NCBI RefSeq assembly: GCF_003259225.1
Contig: NZ_QHJF01000002.1
Location: forward strand, 101,788 to 165,787
Length of the DNA: 64,000 bases
Origin: Marinomonas arctica
GTDB lineage: Bacteria; Pseudomonadota; Gammaproteobacteria; Pseudomonadales; Marinomonadaceae
Reading direction: 5' to 3'
Shown here: piece after piece, positions 9,596-19,545 of the stretch
How positions within the stretch are numbered: position 1 is the first letter of the stretch
How the letters are laid out: each line of letters opens with the position of its first letter
Position numbers and translations under genes: made by a program
Notes under the pieces: generated by a model
Told to the model about the DNA's origin: nothing
The model's input: the letters and a program-made list of their open reading frames with translations, nothing else
The model's database searches: none

Positions 9596-11182
9596 TCAAT
9601 GTTCTCGAGTTGAACGGAAACGAACCTGAGGCCACTTTTCCTCTGCCATCATTAAATTTACTCGCGTTGGTGCCAGGTAAGTCAAATGCCCACCGCCATC
9701 AACAGCCAAATAATCACGGCACTTATTCTTAAACTCTTCAAATTTCCTAGCGTCGTCGCAGTCTACCCAGCGCGCGGTGTTAACGTTGACCGCCTCATAA
9801 ATACATTCTACCTTGTATTCATCCTGCAAGCGGTAGGCCACTACTTCGTATTGCAACTGCCCCACGGCCCCCACGATTAATTCGTTATTACGTTGTGGCA
9901 TAAACAACTGAGTCGACCCTTCTTCAGAGAGCTGCTGAAGGCCTTTTTGCAAGGCTTTCATTTTCATTGGGTCTTTCAAGCGAACACGACGAAACAGCTC
10001 CGGTGCGAAGTGAGGAATACCAGTGAACTTTAAATCTTCCCCTTCCGTGAACGTATCCCCGATCTGAATCGTGCCATGGTTATGCAAACCAATGATATCG
10101 CCAGAAAAGGCCTCTTCAACCCCTTCACGATCGCCCGCAGTAAACGACACGGCATCCGTCACTTTAATGTCTTTGCCGATACGGCAATGACGCATCTTCA
10201 TACCGCGACTATAGGTTCCAGAACACACTCGCATGAACGCGATACGGTCACGGTGTTTCGGATCCATGTTGGCTTGAATTTTAAAAATAAACCCTGAAAA
10301 CTTCTCTTCCGTTGCTGATACTTTTCGGCTGTTGGTCTCACGATCAATCGGTGAAGGCGCCCACTCAACAAACCCATCCAGCATTTCACGAACACCGAAG
10401 TTAGATAAAGCTGTACCAAAGAAAACAGGTGTTAACTCACCGGCTAAATACGCAGCATGATCAAATTCATGGCTTGCACCACGCACCAGTTCGATCTCGT
10501 CTACATACGCTTCCCAATCATCACCCAACAAAGCCTTGGCTTCATCCGACTGCAGACCTTCGATGCGGATATCATCCATCAGCGTATGGCCGCGACCACG
10601 CACAAATACATGAATCGTGTCAGTATAAAGGTTATACACCCCTTTGAAAAAATCACTCATGCCGATCGGCCAAGTAATGGGGGCGGCGGCAATTTTTAGA
10701 ACGTCTTCCACTTCATCTAACAGATCAATCGGATCACGAATATCTCGGTCCATCTTGTTGATAAACGTCAGAATAGGCGTATCCCGAAGACGACAAACGT
10801 CCATCAACTTGATAGTGCGATCCTCTACCCCTTTTGCGCCGTCGATAATCATCAATACCGAGTCAACTGCGGTAAGCGTACGGTAGGTATCTTCCGAGAA
10901 ATCTTCGTGCCCAGGCGTATCAAGTAAATTGACGATGCGGTCTTTGTATGGGAACTGCATCACAGAAGAGGTAATCGAGATACCGCGCTGCTTCTCCATT
11001 GCCATCCAGTCAGATGTCGCATGCTTGTCACCTTTACGGCCTTTTACTGAACCCGCGGTTTGAATAAGCTGACCAAGCAGCAAAAGCTTTTCCGTTATGG
11101 TGGTTTTACCTGCGTCAGGGTGCGATATGATCGCAAAAGTTCTTCGTTCGTTTACTTCGTTGAGAAAATTCTGGTTTGCCAT
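9596..11182 (-). CDS. prfC: Peptide chain release factor 3
   Basis: RF3 is the GTPase that removes RF1/RF2 from the ribosome after peptide release. The 528-aa length fits. G-domain motifs are visible: G1 SHPDAGKTT (about residue 20), switch I/G2 RGISITSS, G3 [14 protein letters not shown], and G4 INKMDR. The later EF-Tu-like domain 2 and RF3-specific C-terminal domain ([19 protein letters not shown]) follow. The gene is on the minus strand with a 246-base gap to the signalling operon upstream, in which I see no gene. Confidence 0.98.
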   Translation of the reverse strand: MANQNFLNEVNERRTFAIISHPDAGKTTITEKLLLLGQLIQTAGSVKGRKGDKHATSDWMAMEKQRGISITSSVMQFPYKDRIVNLLDTPGHEDFSEDTYRTLTAVDSVLMIIDGAKGVEDRTIKLMDVCRLRDTPILTFINKMDRDIRDPIDLLDEVEDVLKIAAAPITWPIGMSDFFKGVYNLYTDTIHVFVRGRGHTLMDDIRIEGLQSDEAKALLGDDWEAYVDEIELVRGASHEFDHAAYLAGELTPVFFGTALSNFGVREMLDGFVEWAPSPIDRETNSRKVSATEEKFSGFIFKIQANMDPKHRDRIAFMRVCSGTYSRGMKMRHCRIGKDIKVTDAVSFTAGDREGVEEAFSGDIIGLHNHGTIQIGDTFTEGEDLKFTGIPHFAPELFRRVRLKDPMKMKALQKGLQQLSEEGSTQLFMPQRNNELIVGAVGQLQYEVVAYRLQDEYKVECIYEAVNVNTARWVDCDDARKFEEFKNKCRDYLAVDGGGHLTYLAPTRVNLMMAEEKWPQVRFRSTREH

Positions 11183-11428
11183 TAAAAAATTCTTTTAAGT
11201 TATACGCGGGCGTTGCTCTCATCTTCTTAAAGACCAGCACAGCATAATCAGCGCTTGCCAACCCCGTCATGTTAATCGTGATTACGTTTGGCGCTATTTT
11301 CGCTGATCTCGAGGTTATAAACAATCAATGTCCCCGCAGAAGACTCGTTTAATGGTATAAATATTTTTAAAAATACACTGAGCAATCCGCCCCTTAAATA
11401 TGAAAAGAAGCGACACAGCATCAATAAA

Positions 11429-13069
11429 TTAGGCATCAGCCAAAATAGACACCTGATTTCTACCATTATGCTTAGCTTGATACAAAGCCTGATCTGCTGC
11501 TTCAATCAGCGCATCCGCGCCAACAAACTCACGAGAACTGCACACCAAACCAGCTGAAAAAGTACAGCTAAATTGACTGTTAGCACCGCTAAATTGAATG
11601 CTCTTAAACGAATCCAAAAGAGATCCAAGTAATCTTTTCGCATTACTCACTGAACAATCGGGTAAGACCACCAAAAACTCTTCACCACCATAGCGCCCCG
11701 CCCGATCACTGCGACGTAGCCGTTTTTGCAATAATGCCGCTATCGTACTAATAACAATATCGCCGACAGCATGACCATGGGAGTCATTCACGCTTTTGAA
11801 GTGATCAAGATCGACCATAGCCACGCAAAAATGCTGCCCGTTACGCTTCATTTTTTCAAACTCAGTATAAACTGTGTCTTTGATTGAGCCGTGTCTCACC
11901 AACCCAGTCAAACTGTCACACTCAATCATAGATTTAATGTCGCGATTTCGAGCCAACCTCAACTTCACAGCACTCACCAAATGTTGATTACTGATTGGCT
12001 TGGTTAAAAAGTCATCAGCACCATAAGATAAAGCCTGCAACTGCCTGTGAATGTCATGCTCAGCCGATAAAAAAGTGATATGCAAACTACTGAGTTGGTC
12101 GTATTGACGGATCAAACCTGATACATCAGAACCTGAGTAGTCTGGCATATGCATATCTAACAACAACAAATCTGGCTTAAAAGACAGTAAATCTTGGATA
12201 ATATATTTGGCCGACTCAATAACCTGAACCTCTATTCCTGCAGCACCTAATATCCAGCTATAATGCTCTGCCAATAACGAATCGTCGTCTAATATACTCA
12301 CCTTTTTATCCACAAAGTCCATCTCATCAAACAGAAGAATAATTCTTTGCAAAATACGAGTGGAGTCTAGCTGACCAACAAAAAACGCTTGGGCCTGATG
12401 ACGCACCGCATTAATACGAGTCTCAAAATCATCATCCTTAGAGCAAAGCATTAATTTCGTCTTGTTCTGTACAATACAATCGAGTAAATCATCCTGAGAA
12501 AATAAGGAATCGCCTGCCAATTGCGTCTCGCAAAACAATAAGCCTGGCATGCTATCTTTAATTGCGAGAGAGCATTCAGCGTAGGAAGAAAAACTTCTAA
12601 CTGTAAAGTCAAATGCCGTCAGTTGAAGTTCAAGTTCTGAACGAAAATTTGAGTCGGGCAACACAAACCAAACACTTTGAATCGTGTTTGGAGCATTCAG
12701 GGCTTTACCCAAAGATTGAAGCGTTACTGGCTGATCTTTATTAGAATTAGATTCTTCAATAAAGTTATTAATCGCTTCACATAAATTGAGTCGGGCAACA
12801 TCTGAGTCTGTCTTATCGCTAGTAAGCAAGGCATTCACTTCAATTTGACGCGCTAAGCGGCCAAGAAAGTGCAACCCAAAACTACCACAAGAACCGGCTA
12901 ATTGATGGGCTTTGCTAATAACATCTGGCAGTTGTGAAAAGTCGTTCTCACGTATAGACACAAGGACTTGCGAAAAAAAATCCGTCCTTTGACTTAGAAC
13001 ATGCTTAAAATTAGCCTGCAATGACTGCATCGCTAATTGAATGTCTTCGGGTGTTTTTTTAGTAGGCAA
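11429..13069 (-). CDS. Diguanylate cyclase with HPt, degenerate receiver and receiver domains
   Basis: The 546-aa soluble protein would make cyclic di-GMP under phosphorelay control. Domains in order: HPt (about 10-105, phospho-acceptor H55 in KAHQLAGSCGSFG); a receiver-like domain (about 125-245) that has lost its key residues, with PGLLFCETQLAG where the phospho-Asp should be; a normal receiver (about 250-370, KVSILDDDS, LLLLDMHMPDYSG, TKPIS); and GGDEF (about 380-540) with an intact GGEEF site. RRSD lies five residues before GGEEF, the spacing of the inhibitory I-site. It is last in a four-gene operon, 28 bases after the kinase gene. Catalysis and partners are inferred from domain knowledge. 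Confidence 0.9.
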   Translation of the reverse strand: MPTKKTPEDIQLAMQSLQANFKHVLSQRTDFFSQVLVSIRENDFSQLPDVISKAHQLAGSCGSFGLHFLGRLARQIEVNALLTSDKTDSDVARLNLCEAINNFIEESNSNKDQPVTLQSLGKALNAPNTIQSVWFVLPDSNFRSELELQLTAFDFTVRSFSSYAECSLAIKDSMPGLLFCETQLAGDSLFSQDDLLDCIVQNKTKLMLCSKDDDFETRINAVRHQAQAFFVGQLDSTRILQRIILLFDEMDFVDKKVSILDDDSLLAEHYSWILGAAGIEVQVIESAKYIIQDLLSFKPDLLLLDMHMPDYSGSDVSGLIRQYDQLSSLHITFLSAEHDIHRQLQALSYGADDFLTKPISNQHLVSAVKLRLARNRDIKSMIECDSLTGLVRHGSIKDTVYTEFEKMKRNGQHFCVAMVDLDHFKSVNDSHGHAVGDIVISTIAALLQKRLRRSDRAGRYGGEEFLVVLPDCSVSNAKRLLGSLLDSFKSIQFSGANSQFSCTFSAGLVCSSREFVGADALIEAADQALYQAKHNGRNQVSILADA

Positions 13070-13097
13070 ACTTAGTGACCCCTATCCATAAATAAAT

Positions 13098-15854
13098 TTA
13101 AGATGTTACTGGTATTGGTAAATGAAGATAAAATCTTGCTCCAGACGTTTTATTTGATGTGTAGCCAATCGTCCCTCCCATTGCTTCCACTAACTCTTTA
13201 CACAGCGCAAGCCCTAATCCAGTCCCGCCCTTCATTTTTGAAGTGCTTGTGTCGGCCTGAGAAAAACGCTGAAAAATACGGGAACGAAATTCTTCTGGAA
13301 CACCTTCCCCTTCATCTTCTACCGAAAGCTCGATATAGTTGGCTATTTTTTGTGCAGACAATGCTACCATGCCCTCATTAGGCGAGTACTTAACAGCATT
13401 GGATAATAAATTTGCTAATATTTGCATCAAACGATGTTCGTCAATAAGAATGGAGATCTCGTCTATACATTCTGCAATATTTAAAGCGAAGCGAACGCTT
13501 TTTCCGCCCAAATACAATTGATGATCATGTATGGATCTTTGAAGTACCGACCTAATATTCGTCTCTCTCATTTCAAACGACATTTTGCCAGCCACAAGCT
13601 TCTCAATATCCAGTAGATCACTTATTAGATGTATTAGCTGATTACAATTATTACTTGCGATATTCAGTAATTTAGCAGATTTTTCAGATAAAGATGCAAG
13701 TTCACCCGACTGCAGCAGATTCAGTGCACCTGAAATAGACGTCAATGGTGTTCTTAACTCATGACTGACTGTTGCAATAAATGCTTCTTTCATTTTCTGC
13801 AACCTCATTCTTTCCGTGACATCTTGCACCGACCCGACCATAATCAACTCAGGATTTTTCTCTTCTGGTACAAACTGAGACAATTCATGTACCCAACGAA
13901 TTTCGCCATCTGAGCGAATAATACGATGCACCATATTATAGATGCCAGACTGTCTAGCTTGCTCCTGTCCCTGCTCTACTTTTTTCACGTCATCAGGGTG
14001 AATCATACTTTTAAATAAAGAAAGGCTGGGCTGAATATCCTCAGAATTGAAACCAAGTATTTGATAGATAATGGGAGACCACCACAGCGAACCATGCTTA
14101 AGCGATATTTTCCAATACCCTATTTGCGCCTGCTCACTAGCAAGATCTAAACTTTGCTGAGCCACTTTTAATTGCTGATTAAGCTTTTCAAGGGTTAAAT
14201 AATATTCTTTTGTTTGAGTGATATCTTGAATGTACCCATGCCATAGCGTGCTACCATCGGGCATTTTTTCAGGTGTCGCATTACCTGACAGCCACATAAT
14301 AGATTGATCATCTCGGTGTACTCGATACTCATCCTGCCAAACCGTTTGATGCTCACGTGACACCTCAATACTTTGGATAATCGCATCTAGATCATCTGCA
14401 TGTATTCGAGAAAATGCCGCTGAAGCATCCTCAATAACATCATCTGGAGTAACACCATAGATAGATTTAATAGCGACACTAGCATAAGGAAACGCAGAGT
14501 GTCCGTTAGGCCATAACTGAAATTGATAAACCATACCGGGCAGTTGTTGAGTGAGCTTGATTAAACGCTCTTGCAATTTCTTTTCATTGCTTACGTCTAA
14601 TATAAAGCCGTTAAGATAAAGCACTTGCCCAACATCGTTATATTCTGCCGCTCCTCTTTCTTCAACCCAACGAATAGAGCCATCGGCATGTATAATCCGA
14701 TAATGAAGTAACCAGCTTGATTTGTCATTAAGGGCAACGTCTATACTGTGCTCCAGACGCGTTCTATCCTCAGGATGGATAACGCTACTATACGTACGAA
14801 CAGCGTTACCAATAAAATCACTCGACGGGTAGCCAGACAAAGGATCAATATGACCGCTCATAAACAGCATGGTCCAACTCTCGTCCGCCTTACATCGATA
14901 GGTTATTCCCGGAATATTCGCGACTAAGGTTCTAAACTGATCTCTGCTTTCGAGTAGAGACATCTCGGCATTCATCTGCTCTGAAATATCAGCGTGGGTT
15001 CCGTACATCATCAATGGCTTACCATCTTCCGTCCATGAAACCACTTGCCCTCTATCATGGACCCAGACGTAATGGCCATTTTTATGTTTCATGCGACATT
15101 TATAGTCGTAAAAAGGACTCATACCGTTGAAATGTTCTTCGAGCAACCGACCAGATTCAGCCAAATCGTCTTGATGAGCGAAAGACAACCAAGTTTCAAT
15201 AGAAATAGGTTCAAGTTCATCCAGCTGATAGCCAATAATATTGGCCCAACGCTCATTGAAAATAGTCTCTCCTGTCTGAATATTCCACTGCCAGGTGCCT
15301 ATTCTAGTACCGTCAAGCACAGAGCGATACATCTGTTCACTAGTGAGCAATTTATCATGGGCATATTCTTGCAACCGGTCTTCTATTTCCTGCTCAACGG
15401 CTTGTGCAAATTCAAACGCAATTTCACGTTCTTCAACAGAAAAAATACGGGGTTGACAACCAAGGAAGCACAGTGTGCCTACTGCTTGCCCATCGTATTT
15501 GAGGGGAACTCCAGCGTAAAAGCGAATAGATGGCTCACCCACGACTAGGGGATTATCAGCAAAGCGCTCATCTTTCAATGTGTCTGATATCTCAAAAATA
15601 TCGCCACTTAAAATAGTATGACCACAAAATGAGATATCACGACCAGTCTGGCAAACCGCTAACCCTTGCCGAGATTTAAACCATTGTCTATCCTCGTCAA
15701 CCAGTGAAATCAGTACAATATCACTCTTTAAGCTAAACTGCGCTAAACGCGTTAATCGATCAAAACGCGGTTCTGACGGTGTATCAAGCATTTGAATTAG
15801 ATGAAGTGCTTCGAGGCGTTCAACTTCATTGTCAGGCTTACTTGGTATTTGCAT
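13098..15854 (-). CDS. Soluble GAF/multi-PAS sensor histidine kinase
   Basis: The 918-aa protein has no membrane helix. An N-terminal GAF domain (about 20-165; DIVLISLVDEDRQWFKSRQGL, FAGVPL-type core) is followed by four PAS/PAC units (about 170-290, 300-420, 425-550, 560-690), several with PAC ends such as MYGTHADISEQM and MVGSVQDVTERM. HisKA has the phospho-acceptor H near 698 (VSHELRTPLTSISGAL). The HATPase has N box LLSNAVKYSP and G boxes DEGEGVPEEF and GGTGLGLALC. It has no receiver, so phosphate must pass to the neighbouring receiver or HPt proteins. Gap to the upstream receiver gene is 25 bases. Confidence 0.92.
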   Translation of the reverse strand: MQIPSKPDNEVERLEALHLIQMLDTPSEPRFDRLTRLAQFSLKSDIVLISLVDEDRQWFKSRQGLAVCQTGRDISFCGHTILSGDIFEISDTLKDERFADNPLVVGEPSIRFYAGVPLKYDGQAVGTLCFLGCQPRIFSVEEREIAFEFAQAVEQEIEDRLQEYAHDKLLTSEQMYRSVLDGTRIGTWQWNIQTGETIFNERWANIIGYQLDELEPISIETWLSFAHQDDLAESGRLLEEHFNGMSPFYDYKCRMKHKNGHYVWVHDRGQVVSWTEDGKPLMMYGTHADISEQMNAEMSLLESRDQFRTLVANIPGITYRCKADESWTMLFMSGHIDPLSGYPSSDFIGNAVRTYSSVIHPEDRTRLEHSIDVALNDKSSWLLHYRIIHADGSIRWVEERGAAEYNDVGQVLYLNGFILDVSNEKKLQERLIKLTQQLPGMVYQFQLWPNGHSAFPYASVAIKSIYGVTPDDVIEDASAAFSRIHADDLDAIIQSIEVSREHQTVWQDEYRVHRDDQSIMWLSGNATPEKMPDGSTLWHGYIQDITQTKEYYLTLEKLNQQLKVAQQSLDLASEQAQIGYWKISLKHGSLWWSPIIYQILGFNSEDIQPSLSLFKSMIHPDDVKKVEQGQEQARQSGIYNMVHRIIRSDGEIRWVHELSQFVPEEKNPELIMVGSVQDVTERMRLQKMKEAFIATVSHELRTPLTSISGALNLLQSGELASLSEKSAKLLNIASNNCNQLIHLISDLLDIEKLVAGKMSFEMRETNIRSVLQRSIHDHQLYLGGKSVRFALNIAECIDEISILIDEHRLMQILANLLSNAVKYSPNEGMVALSAQKIANYIELSVEDEGEGVPEEFRSRIFQRFSQADTSTSKMKGGTGLGLALCKELVEAMGGTIGYTSNKTSGARFYLHLPIPVTS

Positions 15855-15879
15855 AAAAGATACCTACCACCCTTATACT

Positions 15880-16269
15880 TTAAACACCTTGATGGCACTG
15901 GTCATAAATAGACAATAATTCATTACCTAAGTTAGCGGCATCAAAAGGCTTTTCAATCACAGCAACCGCACCAGCTTCTAGATATTGTTTCTTTTCGGAT
16001 TGTTGGACACGTGCCGTCATGAAAACAACTGGAATAGATTGGCAACTTGGTATCTTTCGGATTTCTGCTAACGTTTGCAATCCATCCATACTAGGCATCA
16101 TGGCATCAAGCAAAATCAAGTCAGGTTGTAACCCCTCCACTGCAGCACTTGCATCCTTACCATTGTCAAACGAGAAGAGAGTAAACCCCAAAAGATCCAC
16201 CAGCGACATTTCTACAATCACTCGAATAGACTCATCGTCCTCTACATGTAAAATTGTATTTAGTTCCAT
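15880..16269 (-). CDS. Single-domain response regulator
   Basis: A lone receiver domain of 129 aa with no output domain, of the CheY/DivK kind. The acidic pocket is VEDDES, the phospho-Asp is in LILLDAMMPSMDG, the switch Thr in VVFMTARV and the Lys in IEKPFDAANL. The start at 16269 is chosen because GGTGG lies six bases upstream and the protein then begins MELNTILHVEDD; an ATG four codons upstream (16281) is possible. It sits between two kinase genes and probably shuttles phosphate between the membrane kinase, the soluble kinase and the HPt protein. Confidence 0.92.
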   Translation of the reverse strand: MELNTILHVEDDESIRVIVEMSLVDLLGFTLFSFDNGKDASAAVEGLQPDLILLDAMMPSMDGLQTLAEIRKIPSCQSIPVVFMTARVQQSEKKQYLEAGAVAVIEKPFDAANLGNELLSIYDQCHQGV

Positions 16270-16317
16270 TAGTCCCACCATCTCTGTTTTATTCTATATC
16301 AATCCATTTTATACATT

Positions 16318-19299
16318 TTAGCTTGGTTTAGACGTTTGAATGCGCGTGTTAATTCCATTCAGTAATTCTTGGCTAGACAATCGCGATTTAAGCATCACCG
16401 CCTCTACCTTGCTCGCTTCTTGTACAGCTATATCCTCACCCGATAATATGACGACTTTAGTGGCTGGCATAAACGCTCTTATTTCAGGCAGTAATTCCCA
16501 ACCCACCCCATCTGGCAGACTAACATCTAATAAAATAACGTCAAACGGCTCTTTTTTTAACTTTAACCGTGCTTCCTCTAAGGTACGAGCCACCTCAAAG
16601 TCAAACAATTCACCCGCCATAGCTCGAATCACTTCATGCAAATCTGCATCATCTTCTACATGCAGTACACGGGAATGCCGTTCACTTTTCAACGACAGCT
16701 GATGATGCACAATACTAAGAAGACGTTGCTGATCAATAGGTTTTGCTAACCAATCAATATTGGAAACATCCCCACTAATCTCTAAACGTCCTTGCTCTAC
16801 TTTGGCTGAAACTACCACTATCGGCAAATTTAACGTCTCTGAATCTTGTCGCAACTTTCTAATAACATCTAACCCTCCTATGTCTGGTAGCATTAAATCA
16901 ACACTAACCAAATCATAGCTTTGCACCTGCAGACGATTTAAAGCATCTTGGCCTGTGAGAGCAATATCGACAACATAGCCCGCTTCTTTCAGCATAATAC
17001 TCAGTAGATTAGCGACGTCTGCATCGTCTTCTATTACCAAGATACGTTGTGTTTTCGACGTAATTTCAGTGTTAATATGGTTTACAAATGAAACACTGTT
17101 AATAGGCTGCATCACAGGTAATTCAAAAAAGAAACGCGCGCCTTTGCCTTCAACAGACTCAAAATCTACACTCCCTCCCATTCGCTCAATCAACTCACGA
17201 GTAATAGCAAGACCGAGTCCTGTTCCCTCTTTTGCTCTCGTATCAGAAGAATCGGCTTGTGCAAAGCGTTGAAAAACTCGAGCTCGGAAAGCTTCAGGGA
17301 TACCAGGTCCATGATCAACCACACTGACAACAACTTTATCATTGAAGGTTTCTACCTCAACAGATACATGACCATTCTCTGGTGAAAATTTAATCGCATT
17401 TGATAGCAGATTAACCAGCACTTGCATCAAACGCTGACTGTCCACTTTGATCAGTGTGTAACTGGCACTGGTTGTCAGTGTCGCAGTCACTCTGCGCTCA
17501 GTGCTAAACTCTTGTATGGACTCTAATGCTTGCTCAAGTAAGGGCGTTAACTCTTGAACCTGCATATCAAAATGTAGTTTACCAGCTGTAATTTTCTCGA
17601 AATCTAATAAGTCATTAATCAATAAGGCAAGCCGCTTACTATTGCGATGAGCTGTTATTAGTAGCTTATTGGCTTTTTCTGGCAAGACACCAAAGCTTCC
17701 TCCCACCATTAAACCCAATGCTCCGGATATAGAAGTGAGAGGAGTTCGTAACTCATGACTTACAGTGGAAATAAACTCACTTTTCATCTGGTCAATACGT
17801 TTTCGCTCTGTAATATCCTCAGCAATACCAAGATAACCAATGATATTATGCGATTCATCACGCATCGACGTGACAACGAGTGAAACAGGAATATACTCGC
17901 CATTTTTATGTACGTAAGTCCATTCCCGTGTCTCAACACCCTGAGCTTCTGCTTTTTCAACAAATACTCTAAAACCTTCTATTGGTTTGCGTAACTCTGC
18001 CGTTAATTCGGCCGATCTTGCCTTTACCTCGTGATCAAGATGAAAAATGGCAGGCGTTTTTTTATTAATCGTATCCAACTTAGTATAGCCAAGCATCTTT
18101 TCAGCACCTTTATTAAAGGCCGTTATTAGGCCATTCGCATCGGTCGCAATAATAGAAAACTCCGAAGCCGCCTCCAGTACGCTGGATAAAAAACGCTCAG
18201 TATCTCGAATAGTAGCATTGGTCGCTTTTCTCTCGCTTTCGAGGCGATTCATTGCTCGTACTAACGCTCTCACTTCGGGTCCTCCTTGCTCTTGGAGGTC
18301 GACGTCAAACGTATTTTTTTCAACCATTTTATCGATTCGATGAGTCATTATTTCGATCGGGCGAGTTAAACTTCGTGCCATCCACACGCCCGCTAAACTC
18401 ACCAACACCATGGCACACAGTGTAATAAATAAAAAATGACGGTAAGACGCTTTAGCTGGTGCTATAGCATCTTCATAAGGAATGGCACGTAACGCAATCC
18501 ACCCTAGAGTATCTAACTTCTCGGTCGCTACTAAATACCTCTTTTTATTGTATTCAATTAACGTGCCTGCCGATGCGAGGGACAAAGCGGCATCGACCAT
18601 AGCATCAGTGCCCTCAGGAGGAAGTCGTTGAGGCGAGGTAAACCTTTTCTGCATAGATACAAAAAGACGGTGTCGAGGATCAACAACTACACTGTAAACA
18701 CTGGAGTCGTCTTTTAGTGCAACCTTTGAATCAATAAGAGGAGTGTTCGATAAATCAAGCAAGCCGGCAATAAAACCTTTTATTTCGCCATCAGAAGAAA
18801 GAATAGGCTGAAGAAATGAAAGCAAGGGAAGACCCGTTACTCTGCCTAAAATAGGTTCAGAAATAATGGCTTTTTTGGTGAAAAAACTTCGCTGAAAATG
18901 CGGTCTGTCTAAGTAACTGGTTCCTAATCTATTGGGCACATAAATACTTTCCGCTATGGCAACGGCATTCGCATCAAAAGCCAATAAGCCATCGGGGAAA
19001 AGATCACCTGCCACAGAAGGCCTTAACATTAGAGTTTGTAGCGATTGAGTTTTTAATAGCTCATTATTGTCATCTAAAAATCTTGTCGAAAATGCCTCTA
19101 ATCCCAGCACCCGCTGCTTTAATGACAGCTCCAGTTCTGATGCTAAACGTTCTATTTGTACAGACTCTCGTTCAACCACGAGTTGAGTATAATCATCAAT
19201 GATCAATCGATAAAAAGTAATTAACATTCCACACACTAATATACCAATAGTGAGAAGAATTAGCAGTATAACTCGAACATTAAGCGACAACCGGCTCAT
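16318..19299 (-). CDS. Membrane hybrid sensor kinase with two receivers
   Basis: The 993-aa protein is the first gene of the operon. It has a membrane helix at about 9-30, a periplasmic Cache-like sensor (about 35-285, with LDRPHFQRSFFTKKAIISEPILGRVTG typical of dCache), a second helix at about 290-310, HAMP, one PAS/PAC (about 370-500), HisKA with H near 515 (VSHELRTPLTSISGALGLM), HATPase (DHGPGIPEAF, GTGLGLAITREL) and two C-terminal receivers: VIEDDADV/SVDLMLPDIGG/AKPI, and VEDDADLH/LLDVSLPDGVG. In the second receiver the usual KP is replaced near AVMLKSRLS, so the Lys is displaced. The HisKA core is very like that of the next kinase, suggesting duplication. Confidence 0.93.
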   Translation of the reverse strand: MSRLSLNVRVILLILLTIGILVCGMLITFYRLIIDDYTQLVVERESVQIERLASELELSLKQRVLGLEAFSTRFLDDNNELLKTQSLQTLMLRPSVAGDLFPDGLLAFDANAVAIAESIYVPNRLGTSYLDRPHFQRSFFTKKAIISEPILGRVTGLPLLSFLQPILSSDGEIKGFIAGLLDLSNTPLIDSKVALKDDSSVYSVVVDPRHRLFVSMQKRFTSPQRLPPEGTDAMVDAALSLASAGTLIEYNKKRYLVATEKLDTLGWIALRAIPYEDAIAPAKASYRHFLFITLCAMVLVSLAGVWMARSLTRPIEIMTHRIDKMVEKNTFDVDLQEQGGPEVRALVRAMNRLESERKATNATIRDTERFLSSVLEAASEFSIIATDANGLITAFNKGAEKMLGYTKLDTINKKTPAIFHLDHEVKARSAELTAELRKPIEGFRVFVEKAEAQGVETREWTYVHKNGEYIPVSLVVTSMRDESHNIIGYLGIAEDITERKRIDQMKSEFISTVSHELRTPLTSISGALGLMVGGSFGVLPEKANKLLITAHRNSKRLALLINDLLDFEKITAGKLHFDMQVQELTPLLEQALESIQEFSTERRVTATLTTSASYTLIKVDSQRLMQVLVNLLSNAIKFSPENGHVSVEVETFNDKVVVSVVDHGPGIPEAFRARVFQRFAQADSSDTRAKEGTGLGLAITRELIERMGGSVDFESVEGKGARFFFELPVMQPINSVSFVNHINTEITSKTQRILVIEDDADVANLLSIMLKEAGYVVDIALTGQDALNRLQVQSYDLVSVDLMLPDIGGLDVIRKLRQDSETLNLPIVVVSAKVEQGRLEISGDVSNIDWLAKPIDQQRLLSIVHHQLSLKSERHSRVLHVEDDADLHEVIRAMAGELFDFEVARTLEEARLKLKKEPFDVILLDVSLPDGVGWELLPEIRAFMPATKVVILSGEDIAVQEASKVEAVMLKSRLSSQELLNGINTRIQTSKPS

Positions 19300-19484
19300 T
19301 TTTTTCCCTATATTTTCTGAGTAATATTTTTTTTCAACATTATCCTACTACTTTACAAAAATGACCTACTTATACTCATAAAACTCCCTATTTATTATAA
19401 AAATCACACCGGATTTTTTTGCTATCAAATAAAATTAAGCGTAAATTCTTTAATTGGCAACTTTATTATAACGTGTGAAATTTA

Positions 19485-19525
19485 TTGGTACGGTTTTACG
19501 ATCTGTTCTACACTATCTGTAGAAC
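19485..19525 (+). promoter_or_regulatory. Promoter with perfect palindrome before the RsbQ-like gene
   Basis: TTGGTA (19485-19490) and TACACT (19509-19514) with 18-base spacing make a fair sigma-70 promoter. A perfect inverted repeat, GTTCTACA-N5-TGTAGAAC (19505-19525), overlaps the -10 and ends 20 bases before the ATG. The palindrome is directly seen; its role as an operator is inferred. It could instead form a leader hairpin if transcription starts upstream. Confidence 0.5.
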
Positions 19526-19545
19526 GCAGGCTATGGGAGTTCTTT

